From Paenibacillus sp. GM2 (GTDB taxonomy: Bacteria > Bacillota > Bacilli > Paenibacillales > Paenibacillaceae), in NCBI RefSeq assembly GCF_900069005.2, contig NZ_LN831279.1, positions 3,118,389-3,182,388 on the forward strand: 64,000 nucleotides of DNA, read 5' to 3'. Positions 53,064 to 61,490 of this stretch are shown one piece after another. The stretch's first letter is position 1, and each line of letters opens with the position of its first letter. Under the pieces are notes generated by a model, which did not search any database, had not been told where the DNA came from, and was given only the letters and a program-made list of their open reading frames with translations. Position numbers and translations under genes: made by a program.

Positions 53064-54068
53064 ATGAGAAGTGCCACCTTACCGAACCCCAATCGGATGA
53101 CCTTGCTCGTCCTGCGAGAAGCAGGACAGCCTGCCAAGCAAATGCATATGTCAAAGCCGCTCATCATTGCCGTTCCGCTGGTCGCCATTCTATCGATATC
53201 GGGCCTGATTATAAGCCTGCAGCTGCAATCCAACCAGACGATTGCGAGGCTTGAAGACCAATTGCAGTCGCAGAATCTCAAGTTCGAAGCCGTCGTCTCT
53301 GACAAAAATGCGGCCATCGAGAGACTTCAGAATGAAGTAATCTCGCTTTCCAGCCAATCACAGGACATGATGAATCGAATGGAGCGAGTTGCCGAGCTGG
53401 AGGATCAGCTGCAGAAATTTATTGAGAAGTACGGAGAGTCGGACTCAAGTGCTCTTAGCAATCTATCCGCCCTGTCACTGAAAGGACTTGATGTTGACGA
53501 CCCTAACGCGCAGATGGGGGTGGGGGGAGAATTTATCGCCGTCCATGAGAATGAGATTGAACAATTGGCGGAGCATACGAAGGATCAATTTCTTGAAATG
53601 AACGCCATGCTGGACGAGATGGAGAAGAATGTGCCCCTGACCTTGAAAAAGGCGAAGCAAACCCAGTACTCTCTATCAGGGACTCCATCAGAATGGCCTA
53701 CTTTATCAAAGCGGCTTACCTCTAATTTCGGCTACCGTACCGATCCGTTCACCGGCCGCGCCTCCTTCCATGCCGGCATCGATATCGGCGCCAAGCAAGG
53801 CGATCCGGTATATGCCGCGGCGGCAGGCGAAGTTATTACAACAGCGCAGGACAATTCGCACGGCAAATACATCATTATCCAGCATCCTGGAGGACTGCAA
53901 AGCTGGTACCTTCATCTGAGCAAGATCAGCATCTCTGAGGGAGATTTCATCAAGAAGGGGCAGACGATCGGCAAAGTTGGCAGTACCGGGCGCAGCACCG
54001 GGCCTCATTTGCATTTCGAGATTGTGAAGAATGGCAAAACGGTGGATCCTTTGCCATATCTGCAATGA
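53064..54068 (+). CDS. M23 family peptidoglycan endopeptidase, membrane-anchored (second paralogue)
   Basis: Protein of 334 aa, same design as the one at 44875-45870: basic N-terminus, membrane helix at about 31-52, coiled coil at about 58-120, linker, and M23 domain at about 210-332. Zinc ligands H236 and D240 (FHAGIDIGA) and H317 (GPHLHFEI), with H284 in WYLHLS, are all kept. The coiled-coil and linker parts differ strongly from the first paralogue, so the two probably meet different partners. AAAGGAG upstream of the ATG. Followed after 74 bp by its bactofilin. Confidence 0.93.
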   Translation: MRSATLPNPNRMTLLVLREAGQPAKQMHMSKPLIIAVPLVAILSISGLIISLQLQSNQTIARLEDQLQSQNLKFEAVVSDKNAAIERLQNEVISLSSQSQDMMNRMERVAELEDQLQKFIEKYGESDSSALSNLSALSLKGLDVDDPNAQMGVGGEFIAVHENEIEQLAEHTKDQFLEMNAMLDEMEKNVPLTLKKAKQTQYSLSGTPSEWPTLSKRLTSNFGYRTDPFTGRASFHAGIDIGAKQGDPVYAAAAGEVITTAQDNSHGKYIIIQHPGGLQSWYLHLSKISISEGDFIKKGQTIGKVGSTGRSTGPHLHFEIVKNGKTVDPLPYLQ

Positions 54069-54142
54069 TTTATTATTAGAGGTTGTTCAAATGGTCCAAC
54101 CCATCTTTTTGAGCACTCATAATAGCGAACGGAGGAATAAAT

Positions 54143-54547
54143 ATGCGGAGGAAAAATGCACGGGCACACGGCCTGACCGACACCCTGATTGGCCAAGGCA
54201 GCATGGCCGAGGGGAAGATACAATGCGAATCCAATGTTCGCATTGATGGGGCCTTTCACGGGGAGATCGATTGTAAAGGTCAGGTCATCGTCGGAGAATC
54301 GGGCGAAGCCAGATCAAGTATTATAGGGGCAAATATCATCGTAGCGGGCCATGTCGTCGGCGATATATCTACCAAGGGCAAATTGACGATTACGAGCAGC
54401 GGGCAGGTCGACGGCAATGTCAGCGTCTCTAAGCTGATTATTCTCGAAGGCGGCCTTCTAAATGGCGTTAGCACCATGGAGAAAATCAAAGCTGTGGCCC
54501 CGATCAAGGAAAAAGCGCAAAAAACACCACAGCCCGAAGTGGGGTAA
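54143..54547 (+). CDS. Bactofilin (second paralogue)
   Basis: Bactofilin of 134 aa. Beta-helix repeats are visible in DTLIGQGSMAEGKIQCESNV, RIDGAFHGEIDCKGQVIVGE and IIVAGHVVGDISTKGKLTIT. The C-terminal tail (KAVAPIKEKAQKTPQPEV) is Lys/Pro-rich, unlike the first paralogue. GGAGGAATAAAT precedes the ATG. Co-oriented with the M23 gene and ends at a strong terminator. Likely assembles into membrane-associated filaments that localise the peptidase (family knowledge plus inference). Confidence 0.93.
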   Translation: MRRKNARAHGLTDTLIGQGSMAEGKIQCESNVRIDGAFHGEIDCKGQVIVGESGEARSSIIGANIIVAGHVVGDISTKGKLTITSSGQVDGNVSVSKLIILEGGLLNGVSTMEKIKAVAPIKEKAQKTPQPEVG

Positions 54548-54568
54548 TTCATAGTGAAGAATCAAAAA

Positions 54569-54607
54569 TAGTTCCCGTCTGCCTGGCAAACGGGAACTTG
54601 TTTTTTT
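54569..54607 (+). terminator. Terminator of the second M23-bactofilin unit
   Basis: AGTTCCCGT and ACGGGAACT stem with an 11-base loop, followed by TTGTTTTTTT. It runs up to the stop of the convergent permease gene. Confidence 0.88.
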
Positions 54608-55382
54608 ATGCAGCTACATCCCGCTTGTTGAATACCAGCCAGGATATTACCAGAAATAACAGGACGTAACAGGTTAGCACGGTAATGGAGAAACCCAGGG
54701 TCATTCCGGCTACCCCTTCTTGTCCGCCTCGATACTGGCTTAGATCCATGTTAACGAACAAGGTATATTTGGCCCATGGATAACGAACGGGATTGAAGAG
54801 CATCGTGAAGATGCCTCCGGTGAACAGAATGAACATAGACAAGCCAATCGCGATTCCGCTGGAACGAAACACCGTAGATATCATGAACGAAAACAAGGTA
54901 ATAACCAGCAGATCTATATATCTGTAGAGCATATCCTCCAGCAAGTATACGAACGGACTTCCGTTATCCGAGAACACCATCGATGTCTTAACCGGGTACA
55001 TCGCATAAGAGATCAGCAGCGAGCTCAAGAAGAACAGTACCGTAATAAGCAGGGTAAACAGGATTAAGGCCAACAGCTTCGAAGCGAGCACCTTGGTGCG
55101 GGTCCATGGGCGGATCAACAACAGCTTGATCGTTCCCCAGGTAAATTCTCCAGCTACAATATCAGCAGCAACAACAGAAGCGAAGATCGTGACTAGATAA
55201 AATAGAAAAGAAAGCTGGCCCGTCGCATCCCAAGCGCTTATCGTTGAACCGCCTCCGCCCAAACGGAACAGTATCGCGAAAAACAGCACCATTAGCACAA
55301 TGATCCCGAACATAATCCAGGTTCGGACACGCCGATATATTTTCATATTTTCGTTCTGAATCAGGTTCATGAAATTATTCAA
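54606..55382 (-). CDS. ABC-2 type transporter permease
   Basis: Membrane subunit of an ABC exporter, about 258 aa with six helices, starting with WIMFGIIVLMVLFFAILFRL. The stretch ADIVAGEFTWGTIKLLLIRP is the typical ABC-2 coupling loop. I place the start at TTG 55382, with AGGGGG 8 bases upstream; ATG 55370 and GTG 55391 are alternatives with worse spacing. It overlaps the ATPase gene by 8 bp. Related pairs export lantibiotics, bacitracin-type peptides or act in sodium or lipid export; no local immunity or peptide gene narrows this. Confidence 0.87.
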   Translation of the reverse strand: MNNFMNLIQNENMKIYRRVRTWIMFGIIVLMVLFFAILFRLGGGGSTISAWDATGQLSFLFYLVTIFASVVAADIVAGEFTWGTIKLLLIRPWTRTKVLASKLLALILFTLLITVLFFLSSLLISYAMYPVKTSMVFSDNGSPFVYLLEDMLYRYIDLLVITLFSFMISTVFRSSGIAIGLSMFILFTGGIFTMLFNPVRYPWAKYTLFVNMDLSQYRGGQEGVAGMTLGFSITVLTCYVLLFLVISWLVFNKRDVAA

Positions 55383-56289
55383 TGCCCACACCCCCTGTCA
55401 GCTCGATAAATTGGTCCTCCAGCGTTCGCGTCACGACTCGGATGCGGTATACCAAGATTCCCGCACGCACCAGCTGCTCATTAATGACAGCCGCCGCATT
55501 CCGGTCCAGCTCAAGCAGCAGACCGCCATCCACAACCTGGCCCTGGCCGATTAATTCCCAGGCCCGCTGCGGATCGCTAACCTCGAACACCGTCTGCTTC
55601 CGCTCATTCTCCAGCTTGTCCTGATCATGCAGCTGTCTTACATCGATCAGCCGCCCCTGTTGAATAACAGCAACGGTATCGCACATCAGCTCCATCTCGG
55701 ACAACAGGTGACTGGAGACGAATACGGTCGTCCCTTCCTTCTCGGCCAGCTGGCGCAAATAACTGCGCAGCTCGCGAATTCCTTGCGGATCAAGCCCATT
55801 CGTTGGCTCATCCAGGACAAGCAGCCTGGGCCGATGCAATATCGCCTGAGCCACGCCGAGACGCTGGCGCATCCCGAGCGAATAGGTTTTCACCTTGTCA
55901 TGAATCCGCTGCTCCAAGCCCACCAGTTCAACAACCTCAGCAATTCGCTGCTTCGTCACTCCAGGCGACATCCGCGCATAATGCAGCAGATTGTGATAAC
56001 CGCTTAGAAACTTATACATTTCCGGATTCTCTACAATAGCCCCCACATGGGAGATTGCCAGCTCGAATTGATCCGATACGCTGGCCCCCCGGATTTCAAT
56101 ATCCCCTTCGGTGATTGACATCAATCCAACCATCATCCGAATGGTCGTCGTCTTGCCCGCGCCGTTTGGTCCGAGAAATCCGTACACCTGGCCCGGGGGA
56201 ATATCAAGTGTTAATTTATCGATAATCGTCTTGCCACCAATTCGTTTGCTGACCTGCTTCAGCCGAACAACCGGCTCAAAATCCAACAA
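55375..56289 (-). CDS. ABC transporter ATP-binding protein (exporter type)
   Basis: ATPase partner of the ABC-2 permease, about 304 aa. Walker A GFLGPNGAGKTTTIRM, signature YSLGMRQRLGVAQAI, Walker B LLVLDEPTNGLDPQG and the switch VFVSSHLLSEME are all intact. A C-terminal domain (about 215-304) after the cassette fits the BcrA/NatA-like exporter group. TTG 56289 is preferred as start, with GGGAGG 8 bases upstream; the in-frame GTG at 56313 lacks a well-placed site. Confidence 0.92.
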   Translation of the reverse strand: MLDFEPVVRLKQVSKRIGGKTIIDKLTLDIPPGQVYGFLGPNGAGKTTTIRMMVGLMSITEGDIEIRGASVSDQFELAISHVGAIVENPEMYKFLSGYHNLLHYARMSPGVTKQRIAEVVELVGLEQRIHDKVKTYSLGMRQRLGVAQAILHRPRLLVLDEPTNGLDPQGIRELRSYLRQLAEKEGTTVFVSSHLLSEMELMCDTVAVIQQGRLIDVRQLHDQDKLENERKQTVFEVSDPQRAWELIGQGQVVDGGLLLELDRNAAAVINEQLVRAGILVYRIRVVTRTLEDQFIELTGGVGIE

Positions 56290-56390
56290 AGCTCTAACCT
56301 CCCAACACTCCACGCAGCAATATCCACCTTCGCGAAGTTAAAGATTTCCCTCATTTTACCACAGAATGCAATTTTCATTAAAATAAACGA

Positions 56391-56428
56391 CAAAAGACCT
56401 GAACTTGTTACAACATTCAGGTCTTTTG
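56391..56428 (-). terminator. Terminator of gltB
   Basis: AAAAGACCTGAA and TTCAGGTCTTTT pair perfectly around a short loop, flanked by an outer CGACAA/TTGTCG match. It lies about 130 bp after the gltB stop; the bases between hold a C-rich imperfect repeat of GGATTCATC-like units but no gene. Confidence 0.85.
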
Positions 56429-56556
56429 CTCTTGTCGCTTTTCCGGCTTATTCGATTTTGGCACTCCGATTGTCTGCTACAAGCCCTAACTAGATTTACC
56501 TGGCTTTACCCGAATTCATCCGGATTCATCTGGATACCTAGCTTTGCTAGCCTTAT

Positions 56557-59500
56557 CTAGGATTTTAGCGATCCATTAGCAACAGTTACACCAGCTCCAG
56601 GCCGGGCCATTTCCCGTGAATTCGCTTCGAAAGCGGCCAGCAGCGCTGCTTCTCCCTGCAAGCCCAGCTCCTCCGCCTTGCGGATCTGTTCCAGCATCCG
56701 TTTATAGTCCCGGGGAATGACGCGGACGAATCTTGGAAGCATTTCAGGCCAGCAATCCAGTATGCGCCTTCCTACCGTGCTATCCGTGTATAACACATGA
56801 CGAAGGATCCAGGTGCGCAGCTGCTCAGCTTCTACCTCGGACTCTACCTGCTCCAGCAGCACCATCTCTTGGTTGCATTGCTGCTGGAAGCTGCCGTGTA
56901 TATCCAGCACATAAGCAATGCCTCCGGACATGCCGGCTGCAAAGTTGCGGCCCGTATCGCCGAGAATAACGACCCGGCCTCCGGTCATATATTCACAGCC
57001 ATGATCACCGACCCCTTCAACAACCACATGGGCACCGGAATTACGAACTGCAAACCGTTCTCCAGCGATACCACGGATATATGCTTCTCCGCTTGTTGCA
57101 CCATAAAAGGAAGTGTTGCCGATAATGACGTTCTCCTCTGCGGCAAAGGTCGCGGATCGGGAAGGTTTGACGATAATCTTCCCCCCCGAGAGTCCCTTCC
57201 CGGTGTAATCATTCGCATCGCCTTCGACCGTAATAGTAATCCCCCGTGGCATAAATGCCCCCAGACTTTGTCCGGCTGAGCCTTCAAAGTTCAGCGTGAT
57301 CGTATCGTCCGGCAAGCCGTCCGCGCCATACCGACGCGTAACCTCACTGCCCAATAATGTTCCGGTCGCCCGATTTACATTGCAGATCGGCAGCGAGATG
57401 CTTACGGCCTCGCCGCGATCTAAAGCTGGCGCAGCTTGCTTCAGCAGCTCTACAGCATCAAGCGTCTCCTCCAAACCATGATTCTGATCACGTGTATGGC
57501 GACGTCTGTTCTCTTCCTCTATCACAGGCGTATGCAATAATGAGCTTAAATCAAGCCCGCTCCTCTTCCAATGCTGATCTGCTTTCCCTGTATCCAGACA
57601 GTCCGTACGGCCGATCATCTCATCCAGCCTGCGGAAGCCCAGCTCGGCCATCCACTCGCGCAGATCCTCGGCAATAAAGGTCATGAAGTTCACCACATGC
57701 TGCGGATCGCCAGTGAAGTTCTTGCGCAGCTCCGGATTCTGCGTCGCTACCCCAACCGGGCAAGTATCGAGCTGGCAGACGCGCATCATGATACAACCGA
57801 CGGAGACGAGCGGAGCTGTGGAGAAGCCATACTCCTCTGCGCCAAGCAGCGCAGCGACAGCCAAATCACGGCCGGTCAGCATTTTGCCATCCGTCTCGAG
57901 CACGACCCGATCGCGCAAGTGATTCAGCATCAGCGTCTGATGCGTCTCGGCCAGGCCAAGCTCCCACGGCAAGCCTGCATGACGGATCGAGCTTTGCGGC
58001 GATGCGCCGGTTCCCCCGTCATAACCACTGACCAGAATAACATCGGCGCGGCCCTTGGCAACCCCCGCAGCGATCGTGCCTACGCCAACCTCAGAGACAA
58101 GCTTGACATTAATGCGGGCGCGCGGGTTCGCATTCTTCAGATCATAGATCAGTTCAGCCAGATCCTCGATCGAGTAAATATCGTGATGCGGTGGCGGCGA
58201 GATGAGGCCAACGCCCGGCGTTGAGCCGCGAACCTCGGCAACCCATGGATAGACCTTGTTGCCCGGCAGCTGACCACCTTCTCCCGGCTTGGCTCCCTGG
58301 GCCATCTTGATCTGGATCTCATCCGCATTAACCAGATATTGCGAAGTAACGCCGAAGCGGCCCGAAGCCACCTGCTTGATTGCACTGCGGCGCGAGTCCC
58401 CGTTCGCATCCTTCACATAGCGAGCGGAGTTCTCTCCGCCTTCACCGGAATTGCTCTTGCCCCCGATGCGGTTCATCGCGACAGCGATCGTCTCATGCGC
58501 CTCCTTGCTGATCGAGCCAAATGACATCGCTCCGGTCTTGAACCTGCGCATGATCGAGGCCGCGGACTCAACCTCCTCCAGCGGCACCTTTGGTCCAACC
58601 GGCTGCAAGCGAAGCAAGGAACGCAGCGTATAACGCTGCTCGTTCTCTCCTTGCACAAGCCCGGCAAATTTCTTATACAGACTATAATCCCCGCTGCGTA
58701 CAGCCTGCTGCAGCAGATGAATGGTCTGCGGGTTGAACAGATGCTCCTCGCCTTCGTTGCGCCACTGATATTGCCCACCGGAATCCAGCACTTTCTCCTG
58801 GTCTTCTTGCGCTGCGGAGAAAGCTTGTTGATGCGAAGCCAGGGTCTCAATAGCGACCTCCTTCAAACCAATCCCCTCAATCCGGGTTGGCGTCCGGGTG
58901 AAGTAACGATCGATAAATTGTTGATTCAATCCTACGGCCTCGAAGATTTGCGCACCTCGATAGGACTGAATCGTAGAGATGCCCATTTTGGACAATATTT
59001 TGATGACGCCTTTGTTCACAGCTTTCCTATAGTTCACTTCTGCCCGGCTAATAGAAACGCCACGCAACGTGCCCCCGTTGATCATATCCCTTAAGCTGGC
59101 CAAGGCGAGATACGGATTTACGGCATTTGCTCCATAGCCTATCAATAACGCGAAATGATGCACCTCTCTGGGCTCGCCGGACTCCAGCACAATGCTGGCC
59201 TGCGTACGCGTTCCCTGCAAGATCAGATGATGATGCAGGCAGGATACGGCAAGCAAGGCCGGGATTGCCGCATTGTCAGCGTCCACCTTACGATCTGACA
59301 AGATCAGTATCGATTTGCCTTGAGCAATCGCTTGATCCGCCGCGAAGCAGAGATCATCCAGCGCTTGCTCAATTCCGGCAACTCCCTTGGTAGCGGAGAA
59401 TAAGATCGGCAGCACGGCGGACTTTAATCCCTTCCGCTTCACATAGCGCAGCTTGGCTAGCTCTTCATCGGACAGAAACGGCGATGAGAGAGCAATCTGC

Positions 59501-61197
59501 CGGCAGCTCTCCGGCCGAGGGTGCAGTAAATCCTGCTCCGGCCCGATCAGCGTCATCGCCGAAGTAACAAGCTCCTCGCGAATGGCATCCATCGGCGGAT
59601 TTGTCACCTGAGCGAACATTTGCTTGAAGTAATTGTACAAGCGCTGGGGACGCTCCGACAGTACAGCAAGCGGTGCATCATAGCCCATGGACACGAGGCC
59701 TTCGCTTCCCGTCAGCGCCATAGGCTCCAGCACTTTACGCAGGTCCTCGTAGGAATACCCGAAGGCTACTTGTCTATTTCTGATCTCTTCATGAGACAGT
59801 TCCGACATAGTAGAAGCCTCCGGCAGCTCCTGCAGGGTGATCCGATGCTCGGCAAGCCATCTGTCATAAGGCTGCTCCTGAGCGACCTGTGCCTTTACTT
59901 CCTCGTCCGCTATAATTCTTCCTTCCTTTGTATCCACGAGCAGCATCCGACCCGGACGCAGTCGATCTTTATAGAGGATGTCCTCCGCCGGAATATCCAG
60001 CACCCCCACCTCGGAAGACAATATAATCAAGTCATCCTTGGTTACATAATAGCGGGATGGTCTCAGTCCATTGCGATCCAGGATTGCCCCGATCTGAATC
60101 CCATCCGTGAAGCCCATAGCTGCCGGCCCATCCCAAGGCTCCATCAAGGAGCTATGATAGTCATAAAAGGCCCGGCGCGCCGGCTCCATCTCCGCATGAT
60201 TGTCCCAAGGTTCCGGAACCATCATCATCGCCACATGCGGCAAAGAACGGCCGCTCAAGTACAGAAATTCAAAGGTGTTATCAAACATTGCTGTGTCCGA
60301 CCCGTCCGGATTAATGACCGGCTTGATCTTCTCCAGATCGCTGCCGAACACTTCGCTCTCGAACAGCGACTGGCGCGCATGCATCCAGTTCACATTTCCC
60401 TGCAGGGTATTAATCTCGCCGTTATGGATCATAAAGCGATATGGATGGGCCCGTTCCCAGCTCGGGAACGTGTTCGTGCTGAAGCGGGAATGCACCAATG
60501 CCATCGCCGATTCTACCGTTTCATCCTGTAGGTCCAGGTAGAATTGCCCCACCTGCTCCGTTGTCAGCATCCCTTTATAGACAAGTTTGCGGCATGACAA
60601 GCTGGATACATAAAATGAATTCTCCCCCGTATCATCCGCGTAACGAATCGACAGCTCCGCACGGCGACGAATGACATACAATTTACGTTCAAAAGCCAGT
60701 TCATCCTCCACATCTGCGCTGCGGCCAATAAACACTTGCCGTACATAAGGCTTGGCGGCCTTAGCTGATTTCCCCAGCATATCGTCATTTGTTGGCACAT
60801 CGCGAAAGCCCAGAACTCTCTGACCTTCCTCTTCAACGATATGAGTGAGGGCAGCCTCCTGAGCAGCACGCTCTTTAGCAAGCTGTGACAGGAACAGCAT
60901 CCCGACCCCATATTCCCCGCACCCCGGAAGCTCGAAGCCCAGCTTCAAAGCCTCCCGCGCCAGAAATCGGTGGGGAATTTGCACTAATATACCAGCGCCG
61001 TCTCCCGAATTCGGCTCGCTGCCCTGTCCGCCGCGATGCTCCATTTTCGTCAACATGGTGAGCGCCTGAGCAACGATTGAATGCGAGGCTTTTCCCTTGA
61101 TATGTGCGACAAAGCCCATGCCGCAAGCATCCTTTTCAAATGCGGGATCATATAGTCCCTGCCGAGGCGGTATAACAGTATGTCTATTTGTCATCAT
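56557..61197 (-). CDS. gltB: Glutamate synthase large subunit
   Basis: Glutamate synthase large chain, 1546 aa, making two glutamates from glutamine and 2-oxoglutarate. A short propeptide precedes the N-terminal nucleophile C25 (KDACGMGFVAHIKG) of the glutaminase domain. The central domain, the FMN/2-oxoglutarate barrel (GGKSNSGEGGENSARY, and VSGYDGGTGASP), the 3Fe-4S Cys motif CIMMRVCQLDTCPVG and the C-terminal beta-helix GXGXG domain follow in order. Start ATG 61197 (with a second ATG at 61194) has AAAGG about 8 bases upstream; the 36-residue extension to 61305 is basic and lacks such a site. No gltD small subunit adjoins it, so it must pair with one encoded elsewhere or use ferredoxin. Confidence 0.96.
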   Translation of the reverse strand: MMTNRHTVIPPRQGLYDPAFEKDACGMGFVAHIKGKASHSIVAQALTMLTKMEHRGGQGSEPNSGDGAGILVQIPHRFLAREALKLGFELPGCGEYGVGMLFLSQLAKERAAQEAALTHIVEEEGQRVLGFRDVPTNDDMLGKSAKAAKPYVRQVFIGRSADVEDELAFERKLYVIRRRAELSIRYADDTGENSFYVSSLSCRKLVYKGMLTTEQVGQFYLDLQDETVESAMALVHSRFSTNTFPSWERAHPYRFMIHNGEINTLQGNVNWMHARQSLFESEVFGSDLEKIKPVINPDGSDTAMFDNTFEFLYLSGRSLPHVAMMMVPEPWDNHAEMEPARRAFYDYHSSLMEPWDGPAAMGFTDGIQIGAILDRNGLRPSRYYVTKDDLIILSSEVGVLDIPAEDILYKDRLRPGRMLLVDTKEGRIIADEEVKAQVAQEQPYDRWLAEHRITLQELPEASTMSELSHEEIRNRQVAFGYSYEDLRKVLEPMALTGSEGLVSMGYDAPLAVLSERPQRLYNYFKQMFAQVTNPPMDAIREELVTSAMTLIGPEQDLLHPRPESCRQIALSSPFLSDEELAKLRYVKRKGLKSAVLPILFSATKGVAGIEQALDDLCFAADQAIAQGKSILILSDRKVDADNAAIPALLAVSCLHHHLILQGTRTQASIVLESGEPREVHHFALLIGYGANAVNPYLALASLRDMINGGTLRGVSISRAEVNYRKAVNKGVIKILSKMGISTIQSYRGAQIFEAVGLNQQFIDRYFTRTPTRIEGIGLKEVAIETLASHQQAFSAAQEDQEKVLDSGGQYQWRNEGEEHLFNPQTIHLLQQAVRSGDYSLYKKFAGLVQGENEQRYTLRSLLRLQPVGPKVPLEEVESAASIMRRFKTGAMSFGSISKEAHETIAVAMNRIGGKSNSGEGGENSARYVKDANGDSRRSAIKQVASGRFGVTSQYLVNADEIQIKMAQGAKPGEGGQLPGNKVYPWVAEVRGSTPGVGLISPPPHHDIYSIEDLAELIYDLKNANPRARINVKLVSEVGVGTIAAGVAKGRADVILVSGYDGGTGASPQSSIRHAGLPWELGLAETHQTLMLNHLRDRVVLETDGKMLTGRDLAVAALLGAEEYGFSTAPLVSVGCIMMRVCQLDTCPVGVATQNPELRKNFTGDPQHVVNFMTFIAEDLREWMAELGFRRLDEMIGRTDCLDTGKADQHWKRSGLDLSSLLHTPVIEEENRRRHTRDQNHGLEETLDAVELLKQAAPALDRGEAVSISLPICNVNRATGTLLGSEVTRRYGADGLPDDTITLNFEGSAGQSLGAFMPRGITITVEGDANDYTGKGLSGGKIIVKPSRSATFAAEENVIIGNTSFYGATSGEAYIRGIAGERFAVRNSGAHVVVEGVGDHGCEYMTGGRVVILGDTGRNFAAGMSGGIAYVLDIHGSFQQQCNQEMVLLEQVESEVEAEQLRTWILRHVLYTDSTVGRRILDCWPEMLPRFVRVIPRDYKRMLEQIRKAEELGLQGEAALLAAFEANSREMARPGAGVTVANGSLKS

Positions 61198-61429
61198 CAG
61201 CGCAACCTTTCTATATCTTCTCCGTAGGTTTATTCTAACGGAAATCGGCTTCACTGTTTTTGCACTATCTCCTCTTTCTTTTGTACTATCACTTATAAAT
61301 TTCAAAAAGATTGCAAACGAACCGTTGCCAGGCGCTCCCCTTATGCATAGCGATCATAAAAGCTGTGCATAAATGAGATGAACTTGTGGAACTCCACCAA
61401 AATCAGCTTGCATTATGTATACAAAGAAA

Positions 61430-61471
61430 AGAAGCCTGCTCCCCGGTTTAAATACCGGAGAACGGGCTTCT
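61430..61471 (-). terminator. Terminator of the YhgE/Pip gene
   Basis: Minus-strand AAGAAGCCCGTTCTCCGGT pairs with ACCGGGGAGCAGGCTTCTT, with two mismatches, and is followed by TTCTTTG. It lies about 20 bp after the stop. Confidence 0.88.
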
Positions 61472-61490
61472 TGATGATTCTGTATAGATC

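Noticed and set aside
59620..60531. 303-codon plus-strand frame opposite gltB
   Set aside because: Shadow of the gltB frame; gltB motifs are unambiguous.
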